Positions 1-12,900 of a stretch of 64,000 nucleotides of DNA are shown in pieces (positions within the stretch are counted from its first letter, which is position 1; every line of letters starts with the position of its first letter). Position numbers and translations under genes: made by a program. Origin of the DNA: Blattamonas nauphoetae (taxonomy: Eukaryota; Preaxostyla; Oxymonadida). The DNA lies in contig JARBJD010000013.1 of NCBI GenBank assembly GCA_033064195.1, forward strand, positions 496,001 to 560,000, given 5' to 3'. Under the pieces are notes generated by a model that saw nothing but the letters and a program-made list of their open reading frames with translations, was not told the DNA's origin and did no database searches.

Positions 1-1179
1 CGTCTTGGAAGTGAATTTTGGAGAGATCGACTGTTTCGAGAAACGAGTCGATGAGGTCGGGATGGGCTGATGAAAAGATGAAAGATTGAATATGATCAAA
101 ATGACACACTGTTTAGAAATGTGGCAGTGTGTTGGAGGCTCTGAGAAATTAGATTCATGGGACGGGTGAAATCATATCGAACTTGATAATGATCCTGATC
201 AGTCAACAAGTTCAATGTGGCAGCGATTCTATACACTGGATCCTGAAGAGAAGAATGAATCGGCAAAGAGAATCCAAACGAATAATATTTGTGAGATTCG
301 AACAATCTTTAGTATGAGGGCACAATTGAAGTAAAGACTGTGAGCTGTCCTTTCCATCCGAGAAATGCTTGCCACGAAAGGGGCGAGGCACGACACGACA
401 GTTTCTTGAACAGCACTACCAATTCCGAGGATTGTACAAGCCAGAACTTCATGAGATAAAAGCCCCAACAATATTTCGTCATCGATTTGATGATATTCAG
501 GGTCGTTTCCAAGATATGTTTCAATGTGGCACATGACATTTCGGAAAAAAGATGAAAGATCTTCTGTGAGGGCTGGAATCGAGATTAGTGGACAGATTTC
601 AGAAATTTGGGAAAGTTGGACGAGTTTATGATAATCAGTGTGATTGGGCTTGATCTGTTTGAGAATCGAAAGAAGGAGTTCCGAGGAGTGGAGGAGAGTG
701 ATCAAATCGTCTTCAGAAGACACTGAAACAATAAAAAACTGAAAAACATGCCGATTGTGTCAAGCGACTCAGTATCGATGTCCTGGAGAAGAGGAGAGCA
801 AAGAATAATCAGAATACTGAATGAACAGAGTATAGTTGACTATCACGTTGAGACAAGGCGGTACCAAAACGATGAAGGAGATCATTTCGTTGTTCTTTGG
901 TAATGTGATTCAAATATCCTAACAAGAGGAAGAATGTGTAAAATGAAAGAAAGGCTGACTCATCACAAGAGAATCGATATATAATAGGCATTGTTGAGGA
1001 TCATGTTGGTGGGTGCTTGAACTTGAGGCAAGAAGATCATTGAACTTTTCGATTGGATTGCTCTCGGCTGCTGTGACAGTGAAACGATTATTACTGTCGA
1101 ACTTAGAAGAGTGAGAGGAAGGTTCTACGTTCGTCATCTTCTCAGGTTGAACAATCCGTTCAGTTTTCTCGAGTTCCAT
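1..1179 (-). CDS. Helical-repeat protein of unknown function, five exons, 3' end outside the window
   Basis: The reading frame opens at the ATG at 1179 (MELEKTERI...) and is rebuilt from five exons: 1179-967, 918-847, 722-280, 242-110 and 66-1. The introns are 966-919 (GTGATG..TTAG, 48 nt), 846-723 (124 nt), 279-243 (37 nt, with an alternative donor slightly upstream) and 109-67 (43 nt). All begin GT and end AG, and every junction keeps the frame open; for example exon 2 to exon 3 reads FGTALSQL-SSEDDLITLL. The product is rich in Leu/Ile with amphipathic helices and no signal peptide or membrane segment, which suggests an ARM/HEAT-like cytoplasmic protein. I do not recognise a family. The gene is cut by the window's left edge and no start other than 1179 is supported. 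Confidence 0.6.
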
Positions 1180-1559
1180 CAAAAAGGTTATGGGTATGAT
1201 AGATCACATCAGTCAATCATCCAAATTATATACTTTTGAAGTAAAAGAACGAATGAAGGATCTCCATCGATACCGTGGTGAGAACCTGACTGACAGAAGA
1301 AAGAGCAAAATAGAAATTGATATGAATAAGACGTCATAAAAAAGGAAGAACAAAATATCACAAAATGAAGAATAAGTAATCCAGAAAGGGAGCACATTTT
1401 CATCTCTTTCGCGCTTCAAAACCACATCCAATCGTCCCCATCTATCGTCGAATTACAGCTGGCTGTCTCCCACTGCACAACACAGCAATCTCTGCCTGAA
1501 TTGATGACCTTAGTGACGGACGATGGTGCCAGTGCCGTGCGAAGCGTAGACCAATCAAT
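1180..1559. other. Intergenic, no gene seen
   Basis: This 380-bp stretch lies between two minus-strand genes. Frames of 60-70 codons exist on the minus strand (1209-1431) but are hydrophobic and start without ATG in any conserved context. I see no RNA gene or repeat. Confidence 0.4.
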
Positions 1560-1927
1560 TTATTGCGTGCTACTCTCCATCTGAGCTAGCTGTTGAGCTA
1601 GATACTGGTTGAGTTCTAAATGCATTTTCTTGTTCATCTCCAAAACTGGCATTGCTTCTTCTTTGTATCTGAGACTGGTCAGGGTACCTGAGAGAATGAT
1701 GGCAAGAAATGAGAAAGAAAACCAGATTGATTTCCGGCACGTTGCTTTTCAAGGGCCAGCTTTTCCATATCGGCTATCCCGGCCTCTAGTTTGGTGGAAG
1801 AGGCTTCGCGGTTGGTAATTTCCTGCTTGAGCTCTTCAATTAATTCAAGCAACGAGGAGATGTTTTCGGCATAATCCGACCCCGTGCCCCCCTCCAATAT
1901 TTTAACAGTTGCTTGATTTAACTCCAT
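1560..1927 (-). CDS. Small coiled-coil protein with one 35-nt intron
   Basis: ATG at 1927 (MELNQATVK), exon 1927-1723, intron 1722-1688 (GTTTTC..TCTCAG, 35 nt), exon 1687-1560 ending in TAA. The spliced frame gives 110 residues. It has heptad-like Leu/Ile/Glu/Lys sequence (SLLELIEELKQEITNREAS) and ends LAQQLAQMESSTQ. Length and position of the intron, the RAGN residues just before it and the LAQME..Q ending match the modules of the gene at 25949-27188, so these are homologues. Function is unknown; a coiled-coil scaffold or oligomerisation role is only an inference. An in-frame stop lies just upstream of the ATG, so no longer N-terminus is possible without another intron. Confidence 0.6.
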
Positions 1928-2036
1928 TTCACGATATTTTTGCAATTATTTTTCGATTTGAGACCGGGTTTTGGAGATATAAATTCATCTACACTTCACC
2001 CGATCCTTTTTCCAGACACTTTTTCATAATGTCGGA

Positions 2037-2084
2037 TAGTCTTCACAGCCCCCCGCTCAAGAGCAGGGGGGGCTGTGAAGACTA
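2037..2084. repeat. G/C-rich hairpin within a larger imperfect inverted repeat
   Basis: The sequence from TAGTCTTCACAGCCCCCC to its reverse complement at 2063-2084 can fold into a stem of about 22 bp with a 2-nt loop and a small bulge. Weaker pairing extends outward: ACACTTCACccgATCCTTTTT near 1991 pairs with AAAAAGGATC..GTGAAGTGT near 2114. The whole 1985-2160 stretch is therefore an imperfect fold-back, possibly a MITE remnant. No clear target duplication is visible. Confidence 0.6.
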
Positions 2085-2480
2085 TTGGTGAATTCTCAAA
2101 AGTACCATAGAAAAAAGGATCTTTGTGAAGTGTTGAAACAAATAATGGGCTGGATCGGGCCAAAATGGGCAGCTTCTTTTCGCCCTCAAAATCACAAAAT
2201 TTCATCAAAAGTGTGATTATTAATCGAAAATAGGCATATTTGAAATTTTCGGTGAGGGGGCACGGGGTATGATTTTGCCATGTTTTCATCGGCTGAAGCT
2301 GTGGAGGGGTTAGATTCCGTCGATTGAGTCATGAACCAAGAATAGTTGAATTGATCTAACCTTTATTCAAGACTGCCCAACTTTTGTTCGAACGACTCAG
2401 TGTGAATAACGCAATTTTATCTCTCCGATTCTCAGAGACAAGTTTTTGGTTGACCGATACAGATTTCGCCACACCCATAA
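2085..2480. other. Intergenic, 5' flank of the first beta-helix gene
   Basis: Apart from the outer arm of the fold-back (to about 2160), this stretch holds no supported gene. It directly precedes the ATG at 2481 and must hold that gene's promoter, which I cannot define. Confidence 0.35.
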
Positions 2481-5400
2481 ATGCTAATTTTCATCACGTT
2501 CATCGCGCTTATCCGACCACAACTCCCAAATAATTCCTGTTTTGGCCCCTTTCAGCATGTCATCTCTTTGCACCAAACAGAATCATCGTCATCAGGTCTT
2601 CGAGAGCCTCGATATTTTGTGTTACCAAACACAGAATTGACATACGACCCAATTCCTCTTTATTCCACCACATTGACTATCTCTGGGTCTGGAAAGACGA
2701 TATTTCTCCCTCCGAGCAGAAACACCCAAAATTCAGTAGTTTCTCATTCATCCAACTCTCGGAGACCATATGATCCTTTTACTTCCATTTTCATCCTGAA
2801 AAACTCTTCTGTTTCTTTTATTACTCTTGATTTTAGTCTAAGCACCGGTATACTCTTTCTTCTTCTTCATTTTCCCTCGATATTTCTCAAAACGATAGAA
2901 CCTTGCTATGCATGTACATTATCGTCCAATTCGCACGTCACAGCAATAAATGTCCATTTTCGAGTGGGAGCGGGGAGATCAGCGTTTTGTGTTGGTTCGT
3001 CGACGAACCAATCGACTGCGTCGTCACTCACTGTCTCACGTTGTACCATTGAGAATGAGGATGGCATCATTGGTGCTCTTGTGCAGTTTGAAGATCCGAG
3101 AAAAACCTCTGATTCCATCCAGATTATCACGTCTTCCCTCAACATCACTCACACTTCGATCGCATCTCACACTGGCCTATCGATCACTACCGGACCAAAT
3201 ATGTCATCCCCCAACACACCCCTTGATATTAAAACTTCCCTATCTTCATGTTACTTTACCAACCTCACCTCTAACTCCCAACCAACAACTCCTGAACGAC
3301 TCCCAAATTTTGTCGAATTTGCTGTGGGGGTTGAACTACGATCTGTCTGGAATAGCCTCTATGGCACCATAACGTCGAAATTGGGCCGACAAAGTGAATT
3401 TCTGCTCCAAAACAGCAGTTTGTTGGAATGTGTGAACGAAGACGAGGAGACAACCAAATCATATGACTCGATTCCAGAAATCACATCATCCGCCCAAAGA
3501 ATCGGTCATGGATCAGAATTCACACACTATGCCTTCACAGGATGCACCATCAAGGCAACCAACATGACAGCTTATTTTTCCCTCATCACACTCAACCCAC
3601 TTTCTGGAAATGTAGAATTCGTTGGATGTTCGTTTGAGGTGGAAAGCAATACCCAGCACAACACTCTCATCTCAGCAACAGCCGTTCGAGACAACAAAGT
3701 GAAGTGTCAGATCGACACCTGCACATTCAAGTTTTGGAGAGTGATAGAAACATCAGGAACATACAATCAAATCAGCCTATCCAATTTTCAGGAGATCAGC
3801 GTCGTCTCGTCAACCTTCTCCCCTCCCTCCTCCAAGTTCTCCCAAGCGCGTGCCCTCGCCACCTCCAGCCCAGTTTCCTTCCTGTTCTTCTCCAACACTT
3901 CATTCACCCGACTGACCTCGACTGGAGGTGGAGGAGCTCTCCTACTGCCGTATTCCCTCATCCGCTTCTTCCACTGCCACTTCGAAGGGAACAAAGCCTC
4001 CAACGGCGGAGCATTCTATACATCATCATGCTGTCATTATTTGTGCTTGTGCACTTTCACGCGCAATGAAGCAACGAACAGGGGAGGAGCGGTCTATTCG
4101 AGCTATCTCTCGCGTTTGAGAATGTTTGATTGCCATTTCGACCAAAACCAAGCTTTCTTGAAGTACGAAAATGATCCAACAAAACTCGCGCATTATCGAG
4201 GCAACGACATCTTCGCTTATTCTCCTTCTTCAAATGGAATGGATGATACAACAGTGTTTGGATGCACGTCGACGTCAGAAACACCAAAATATGGATTTTA
4301 TGTTTCAACAACCCAAAATGGATATCATCCCAACGAAGATATCCTCCTCCCTTCACCATCTGGCTCGCCCTTCTCAAATGTCTTCTTCGTGGAAGCAGGA
4401 GAGAGTGGGACGTGTTCGGAGGGAGATCCGTGTGGGAGTCTGGGTGCCGCTCTTTCTCAACTCAGCACTGATCCATCTCTCATCAACCTCGGAAATGGGA
4501 TCTTCGAAGAAGGCTCTCTGGACATCTCCAAACGAGTTGAACTGCGAGGCCTCGGCTTCTTTGTGAACACATCCACGTTCACCACTCTGAAAACGTCGTG
4601 TGTTGTGTCTGGTGGTGGAAATGTGACTCTGATGTCACTCTCGTTGAAGCCGACGGATCCAAGTTCGACGATCCTGACGATGCAGTCGACAAACCAGTCG
4701 TTCCTGTCGAATGTGAAGATCGAATGCATTTCTGGCCATCTCACCCCTCTCCTCTCGTTCTCGTCTGGCATCTCGACCGTCCACAGCAGCTGGTTGAGTT
4801 CGATCGAAATGCAGAATCATGCTGTCATCGAAATCACAGGAAGCGCCACAGTCACCTTCCACGCTGCCTGGTTCATGGAAATCACTCGTCTGAACGGGAA
4901 TGGAGGCAGCTGTATCGATTCCCAGACATCTGAAGTGATCTCGTTCACACAGACCAACATGGCTCATTGTTCATCTTCTGGTCGTGCTGGCTGTTTGGAT
5001 CTCACCGCTTCATCATCAACAAGCCAAGTTGTTGTTGAGTCGATTCTGTTCACAACGAACACAGCCAACTCCTCTCTCCCCCATTTCGGGAATGACATCG
5101 CCCACACCGGTTTTGTTCCTTCAAACATCAGCACACTCTCGAGCTGTCGATCCCTCAGCACTCTCAACCACATTCTTATCAACGAAACGTCCAAATCAAA
5201 CCTTGTGTGTGCGAACCGCTTCTTCACTCCATACGGAATCGACCATCCGTTCGCGACGGACTTTGAGCAGGGGGTTCCACTGTCATGGTTCAGAGGATTT
5301 CAGGAGGAGATTGATTTGTTGATGGAATCGACAATTGAAGTCCAACTCCGCCTTTCAGGGACACAACCCTTCACACCATTCGAAGTCGTCAAGAAATCTG

Positions 5401-8400
5401 TTCTCATCCGTACCTGCACCCTCAAACTGCAAGAATACACCAAAAGATTAGCCTACGTTGGACAGGCTGGTTCTCTTGGATTCTTTGAAGTCCCAATCTC
5501 GCTTGCTGGCACATTCACTGTCACTCCGTTTGTTGTTGCTCCAACTGCGATAAGACTCTATTTTCTGACTCTCTCCATCACCATGTCAGTCTCTCAACAG
5601 AACGTCCCGTTCGTTCAGTGCAACGGAGGAATACTTCGCTTTGACACTGTGACTTTCTCGACTCCATCTGGTCTGAACCTGGCTGGTTGTTCGTTGTTGG
5701 AATGCTCAGCAACGAGCATCGAGTTTTTACGTTCGTTGATCGAGAACGTGACATCTAACCAGGACGGTGCAGTGTTCTACGCCACAAACTGTTCATTCAA
5801 AAGTGAGGGCTCGTCGTTCAAGAAATGTCGAGCGAGAAATGGAGGAGCAGTGGCAATTGAACTGTCTGGCTCGAAGACGATTCTGATCACACACGCACCC
5901 ACGTCGTCCTTTGCAACCACATTCTCAGAATGTGCAGCTGTTGGAGACAGTTCAGGCACATCGAACTCGCTGGGAAGAGGAGGAGCCTTGTTCGTTTCTG
6001 GGACGTCAACTCACTCGAGACCCATCCTCTTCTACAGCTCGTCATTCAACCATGCCCGATTCGAAGGAAACATCGCTGATCTGGGAATGGACCTCTTCAT
6101 CACATCAGATCTGTTCGAAGGAAAAGATATTCTTGATATCGCTCCCTTTGGCGGCGGTTCGATGAGTGCTGACGATCACGTCGCAATCGAAGGCCATCCA
6201 TCGTCTGATTCGGAACTGATCGGTCTGCTGATCCCGACGCCGACAGTTTCCGTGAATGGCTCAGTCTACGAAGTCATGACAGGAATGAGCGGACAAGACA
6301 GCGAGGAGTGCAAATGGACGTCATCGTTCTGTGCGACACTCGGCTATGGAATCAAGCATCTGACGAAGAAATATGCATCTGGGGAGCTTTTCCCGCAGTC
6401 GATCCAATTTGTGTGGAACATGACGTACACCGAGAAAGCAGTTGTTGTGTATGATCAGGACGTGTCGGTGAGTGGAACAACAACGACGAATGCACAAACA
6501 GCGGATGTTCTTCGGACGATTGTGGAGATTGAGCCGACGACACAGCATCGTCGCTCTTCACAATCAAGAACAACGCCAAACTGTCAGTCTCTGGACTCGA
6601 TCTTCGTCCAATCGCGAAGTGTGGGTTGTTTGATTTGGAGGCGGATGGAGATTGTCTGATCGTGTCTGATGTTGGGATGGTGTGCTCAGATGGGACACGT
6701 TATTTGAAGCCTTTGATCAAATCAAGTGGTCGACCAGTTTCGATTGATTCGTGCACATTCAACACGTCGAACGGTGGACCAGCGACACTCACCCAACCAC
6801 TCCTCCAGCTCGTCCCTCCATCAGCCGATGTTGTTCCATCGGCTGCCATCACTCTTCGCTCTGTCTGCATTTCTTCGTTCCAATCGACAAGGATGATTGT
6901 TGAGATCGACACCGATGGACCGATTTCCGTTCTGAACACACTCTTCTCGTCGTGTTCATGCTCTTCAGAAATGAAAGGAAGATTGATTCTTGTGAAAACA
7001 TCGAAGTTGGACGAGTCGATCACGAAAGAGCGGTGGAGTGGAAGTGTTGTGGAAGGAGTGGAGCCGAGTTGGTTCTACGGACAGGATCGCTCTCTTCCTT
7101 CCACTTCTGACTTGTTCGAGCTGTCTCTTCTGTTGATGTTGGGTGATGGTCCGTCCGACACACTTCATGTTTCGCCGACAACACATTCCAGTCCTCACAT
7201 CAACTGTGGATCGTCTGCTCTGCCCTGCTCGACATTTGAGGCCTCTCTTCGCTCCTCCACGAATCACTCCATCAACAACATCGTCCTCGCCCAATCAAGT
7301 CTCCTGGAATCGCTCTTTGTCTCTGAATCGTCACTTACCATCCGATCACAAACTCAAAAACATGTTCTCACTCTCCAATCTTCAGCTCAGTTAGGAGTGG
7401 ACGATGACTCGACCGTTCTTCTTCTTTCATCACTTGAGATGCCGATTGATCCAACATGTTCGTCGTCTTCTGTCTTTCTAGTTTCGAAGGGCGAAATGCA
7501 CCTCTCCTCATCCCAAATCGGCGCCAATTCCCTCACTCTACTCAATTCTGATTTGACAACTCTCTTTGAAGTGTTGGGTGAGGGAACTTTACGTCTGACA
7601 GACTCCACCATCAGAAATGTGCAGTTCACTCATCCCGACAAAGGAACAGCCATCCATCTCAATAAGGGTGCAACATTCATCACGGACTCGTCCTCGATTT
7701 TCGAAGCGATTTCGTCAAACGGGACAGGATCACTCGTTTTTGTCTGTTCTGACAGTCTCAGCCAGACAGCTACAACTTCCCCACATCTTGATTTCAACTC
7801 AACGATTCCTCTTCCAACCAACACTATCTTCTCAGAAACTGACAAGAATCGCTTCATCGGAAGAGAAGGATCAGAAGAGTGGAGTCTTCTCTATTTTTGG
7901 CATCCGCACACAAGTGGACCAGTGCACATCAACACAGCTGGACAAGATCATCCGAATTGTGGAACCGAGTCTCTGCCCTGCTTCACTCTCAGCCAAGCAT
8001 TCTCGAACGTCAAAGGTCAGAACCAGCGAGTGTCTGTTCAGTCAGACGTCGTGATGACTGAAGTGTGCATTGTTCACTCGACGGGTCTTTCGATCTCGTC
8101 TGACTCGTTTCCATTCACTGTGAAAATCCAACGAACAGCTCAATTTTCCATTCAATCGTCGACATCCCTCTCAGTAAAGACACTTCATTTCCATATCGAA
8201 CATGCAACGAACCAGCCTCTGTTCCTGATCAAAGAAGGAACCCTCACTCTCATCAGTGACGTGTCCTTCTCCCATTCATTGGACTATTCAATGTACCCGT
8301 TCACAAATGGACTGTTCTCGTCGTCATCAGGAACAGTGTCCGTCGTTGGGACGGACATGAACTTCAAATCTGTCTTCAATTTGGAGAAGTCGTATGTTGT

Positions 8401-9790
8401 GGAGCAGCACAAAGGGAAACTGTCTGTCACCCAGTCTGACTTCTCGAATGTCGAGAATTCGCTCGGCGATGGCTCTGTCATCCACTCTTCGCTAGCTTCA
8501 GCGTCAGACTCGCTCCAAATTGTGGAATGCTCATTCACAGCTTGCCGTTCGAGTGGAAATGGAGGAGCGATCAGCATTGAGTGTTCAAAGAGCGTCAGAT
8601 CGTCCTCGCTGGTTGTCTCCGCGTCCTTCTCGCAATGCGCTTGTGGGTCGGAGGGACTCGGCCAATGGGTTTATCTCAGCGGCCACTCCTTCTCCTCTCT
8701 GCTCTCAGTGAAGCACTGGACAGCCACCATCGCTGGCCTCGAAACACCAAACGACGATGCGCTGTTGTGGGGTGAAGACAGCGCGCAATCCGAATCATCT
8801 GCGCTTCGGTCGGTGTCCCTGCTGCACTACTTGCTTGGTGGTTCGTTCAGCGAGAGACTGTTCGCGAATGGGGAGTCGCACGAAGTGGAAGGGGGATGTG
8901 GGGAGAGTGAGGAAACAGCGTGTCGAACAGTGGAACAGACATTCCAACAGAAAGTGTCATCGAGTGTGGAGATCGTCATCGTCAAATCGTCCACACTCTC
9001 AGAAGCGTTGTTCCTGCTGTCCTCTTCACTTTCACTGACTTCACCATCTGGTTCGTCTGGAAAGTCGACATTGGAAGTGAATGGAAACGGAATTGACAAT
9101 TCCAGAGGAGTGATTTCATGTTCGTCGCATTCGACACTCGCTCTCTCCGCTCTCCGCCTCACCTCCCTCTCTTCCTCTCCAAACACCCGCTTTCTTGTCT
9201 CTGCCTCGTCGTCGCTTGTCTCCGTGACATCGTGCGAAGTGTTGAAAGTGGTGAACGGGATTGGAGTGGTTGAGATGGTTGGGGAGAGCACGCTGACAGT
9301 TTCCGACTGCTCGCTCGTGTCTTCTTCGTTTGTGTCCACTCCGATCTCTGTGTTGGGAGGGACTGACCATTCTGTGCTTCATATTGATTTCGTTGATGTG
9401 AGTGTGCCCAGCTCAATTGTTGAATTTGTTGGATTCTCGTCTGGTTTGAAGATGGATGGAGTGAAACTGAGGAACATTTCGTTCTCTTCGTCCTCGACTT
9501 CATCTGCCATCGCCATTTCGCTCAACTCTTCCCACCACGATTCGTCGTCACATGTGATTGTGTTCGAAAATTGTTGTTTTGATTCAGTTCTTTCTTCTCT
9601 CAAGATGTTCGCTCTCTTTTCGTTCGATTCGATTCCCGCCACACTCGTCCTGCAGAATACAACGATGATCAATCGTTCAGGATCGTCGACTCAAGCGGGG
9701 ATGGTTGTGGAATGGAGTGGGAGACAGCCTGTTGTGATTCGACGAAAGATGGAGACGACTGGATGTGTTTTTGAAGTTCGAAAGAGATGA
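2481..9790 (+). CDS. Giant secreted/surface beta-helix protein, one frameshift near 6530-6550
   Basis: The ATG at 2481 begins a short hydrophobic leader (MLIFITFIALI), taken as a signal peptide. The body is a long Ser/Thr/Asn-rich parallel beta-helix with motifs of the chlamydial polymorphic membrane protein repeat (Pfam PF02415 type): FEGNKASNGGAF, FTRNEATNRGGAVY. Cys-pair signatures head successive segments (CSEGDPCGSL, CGSSALPCSTF, CGTESLPCFTL, CGESEETACRTV). The frame open from 2481 stops at 6659. The continuing homologous frame runs from before 6626 to 9790, and comparison with the neighbour at 9931 places a single-base shift at about 6530-6550, just after RTIVEIEP. Without the shift the protein would be about 2,435 residues. 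No transmembrane segment is seen; the C-terminus is FEVRKR, as in the neighbour. It could be a sequencing error, a true pseudogene or an undetected splice. Likely cell-surface or secreted; no enzymatic motif. Confidence 0.85.
8657..9790 (+). repeat. Homogenised 3' block, copy 1
   Basis: About 1.13 kb almost identical to 16625-17763, from GGACTCGGCCAATGGG to the stop codon. Identity starts abruptly at that point, while upstream sequence is only distantly similar and the sequence after the stop codons is unrelated. This pattern suggests gene conversion or a recent partial duplication. Confidence 0.9.
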
Positions 9791-9930
9791 AAGATGTATT
9801 TCTAAATTTGAGATTATTTCCTCTTGATTATATGTTTGGATACTTTATTTATGTATCTTCTATTGGTGAACCAAGTTCTCAAAGAATGGACCTGATCTCA
9901 TCACGCAACAGTCGTAAGAGTTGGTGGGGG

Positions 9931-12900
9931 ATGCACAATATCTTTTTTGCACTCTTTCTTCATTTATCAGCTGGCTCTGTTCCACCAGATCTAACCTCGC
10001 CATATTCACAATCATCTCAACAACATCACAGAAACCTGAATTCTGTGGTTTCAAACGAGCTGAGCATCACCCGACATGCCCCATCACCACCATCCCTTTC
10101 GTTAGATGGTGTTTATAAAGTTTCAGAAATGCTGCTCTCCAACACTGAGATGACTTTGATTGGCTCTCCATCGTGTCAATTCGTCACCTGCGACACTTCC
10201 GCCAATTCACCACACTTGTTCAGGCTCACAAACACCACACTTTCTATCAGGAGCATCAAGTTTGATTTGGCCAAAGACCTTTCATGCTCTTCGAACGTGG
10301 AACAAACAACTCACACTCACCAACCCTCAATCGCATCCCTCACTGGCTCCACACTCTCCACAGACAACTGTTCGTTTGTCTTCGTTGGTGGTGGGTCACT
10401 TTTCGTTCTTTCATCTCCAACAACACCAACAGCGGAAACAGCGAATCATCTCACGATCAAGAACTGCCGATTGGATCTGATTGCGCAGATTATCACCCCA
10501 CTCTGCACTGTCCAGGACAGCATCCAGCCACTTTCCAGCCATTCAGTCGTCTTTGTCGGGAATACTCTGTCGTCGCTCCAAGTCCACTCGAACACTGGAT
10601 TCCTGTTCGCGAATGCCAATGAGCATTCTCCGCAAATCTGCTCAACAATCTCAGACACTTTTCTGACCAATATCAGCCGATCTGACGAGGCCAGCCTGCC
10701 AAGGGTCTCTCCAATGACCATTGCCGAACGAGTCGTGAAGTCGCACATCGAAGACGCGCTGGACATCTTCGCTGGATCCCTCTTTGCCCCACTTGAGTCC
10801 CAGCATGCCTTTTCGTGCATCAACACGTCGTTCACTCAGTGCATCAATGCAGACACTCACCAACACAACCCATCCAATTACACGTTTGTTGGGCAGACAT
10901 ACGATGCCACAGTTGCCTCAAATCGGTTCTCATATACAACTCTTGCAAATCCCATTCATTTCATCGAATGTGACATCACCTCAGTCAACCCAACAGCGAG
11001 TGACAACTTTCTCTACCTCTATAACAATACGGACGACATCACCATTCGCAGCTGTTCATTCACAGCCAACGTGACCTCCTCAATATTCACCAGATTTCTC
11101 CGAATTGTCCCCCTCGCCGGAGCCTTCCCAACACTCACCATCGATGACCTCACGTGTCTCTACGGCGTCGCCAACAACGCAACCAGCGACGACAACATCA
11201 TTTACGTCCTCAGCTCGATGAACGTCATCTTGACCGCTTCAACTTTCACCTCCCCCACCGACAGATCGAACACTCGCTCTCTCCGTGTCGTCGCAGGCAT
11301 TTATCTCGTCCATGTTTTTGGGTGTGTCTTCTCAGACGCCAATGTGGAAGGAAGTGGAGGCGCGATCTTTCAAAGCCATGGAGGCGATCTCAATGTTGCG
11401 GACTGTCTGTTCGAAAACAATAAAGTTAGCGGTTTTGGGGGAAGTGTGCAAGTTGGCAGCCAGTGTGTATCCTTCCATCGTTGTGTCTTCGAACAAAATA
11501 CTGCAAAGAGGGGAGGGGCGATGACAGGAGCGTCAATGACCATGACAGTTCTCGAAGATTGTCTCTTCGAAGGGAATACAGCGACTGAAGGTCAACATTT
11601 CAGCGGCAATGACATCATGACACAGTCGTTGACTTCTGTTTTTTCTGGTTCGTTGGTGGTCGGCTGCACATCGACATCATCTGCACCGAAAATCAGTTTT
11701 TATTCTTCAGCACTTGTGAATGGAATGGACCCAAAGGCGGAGATTCTCCTGCCTGACCCTTCAACGAAGACAGATTACGAGCACAAGCTGTCAGTTGCAG
11801 TGGATGGGTCAGGATCAACATGCTCGGAAGCTTTGCCTTGCCAAACACTCGCAGATGCTCTCCTCACAATCAGCACAACTGGAAGGAATCGTGTTCTGAT
11901 TGGGACAGGAACATTCAGCGACGGAACACGGACTGTTTCGGGGTCGGTAGAGCTGGTTGGTAATGGATGGGTTCGCGACTCGTCGTTCTTCACGACAGTT
12001 ATGTCGGGAGGGATGAAAGTTGGATCAGGTGGAAATGTGACACTGCGTTCGATGACACTGCTCCCTTCGACAGCAACCACGATTATTGTTGGGATGTCGG
12101 AAGATGGTGTGCTCCGCCTCTCTTTCGTCCAAATCGACCAAATCAGCTCGCATTCGTCATCTCTGATCTCGATCTCGAAAGGGACGACGACGCTGTTCCG
12201 CTGCTGGTTTGACAAAGTCAACTTGACGAGCTCAGCCTTCGTGTCAGTCTCTGGCTCTGCGTCTCTGAACATGCTGGGCACATATTTCATGCTGATCACT
12301 CGGACAAGCGGGGAAGGAGCGAGCTGCATCGATTCGGAGTCAACTGGACGAATCGAACTCGACAGTTCGGACTTCGGGAATTGTTCGTCGTCTGGTGTGG
12401 CAGGAGCTCTCCATCTCAAAGGAACAACAACATCTGCATCCCTTTCATTTAACCAAGTGTATTTCTTTGACAACGAAGCCAAAAATGACTCAACTGCAAC
12501 AGACGGAACCATTCTCAAAGCTCATGACGTTGTTGTTGAAGACTTCAGCTCGAACACAATCACCACATCCGCTCTCAACTCTTTCAGCACCCAAATCAGC
12601 TATCTTCGTCTGGGCGTCGCAACACGACTCTCTCCAGTCACCAACTTTGGTTATGCATCAAATGGCATCTCTTTTCCGCTCGCTGGAAAGTATTACCAAG
12701 GACTTCCTCTCGCCAAATTCTCGTCGATCAAAGAAATGACAGAACAGACATTCAAATATTGCTCGACTGTCAGCCCACTTCTGACTGGATTGACTCTTCC
12801 TGTTGAACCACTCTTCGCAGAAGATGTCTACGTGAGATGGCGTGGACTGACCATTGTGGCTTCAACATCGTCCGAAACTCTCGTCACCATCGGCATGAAT

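Noticed and set aside
4057-4377. Many 60-250-codon frames opposite or overlapping the giant genes
   Set aside because: They are antisense or out-of-frame shadows of Ser-rich coding sequence; paralogue comparison supports only the long frames.
9787-9930. N-terminal start at the ATG overlapping the previous stop
   Set aside because: The extra 48 residues place a charged and mixed segment before the obvious signal peptide; the ATG at 9931 fits a secreted protein better.
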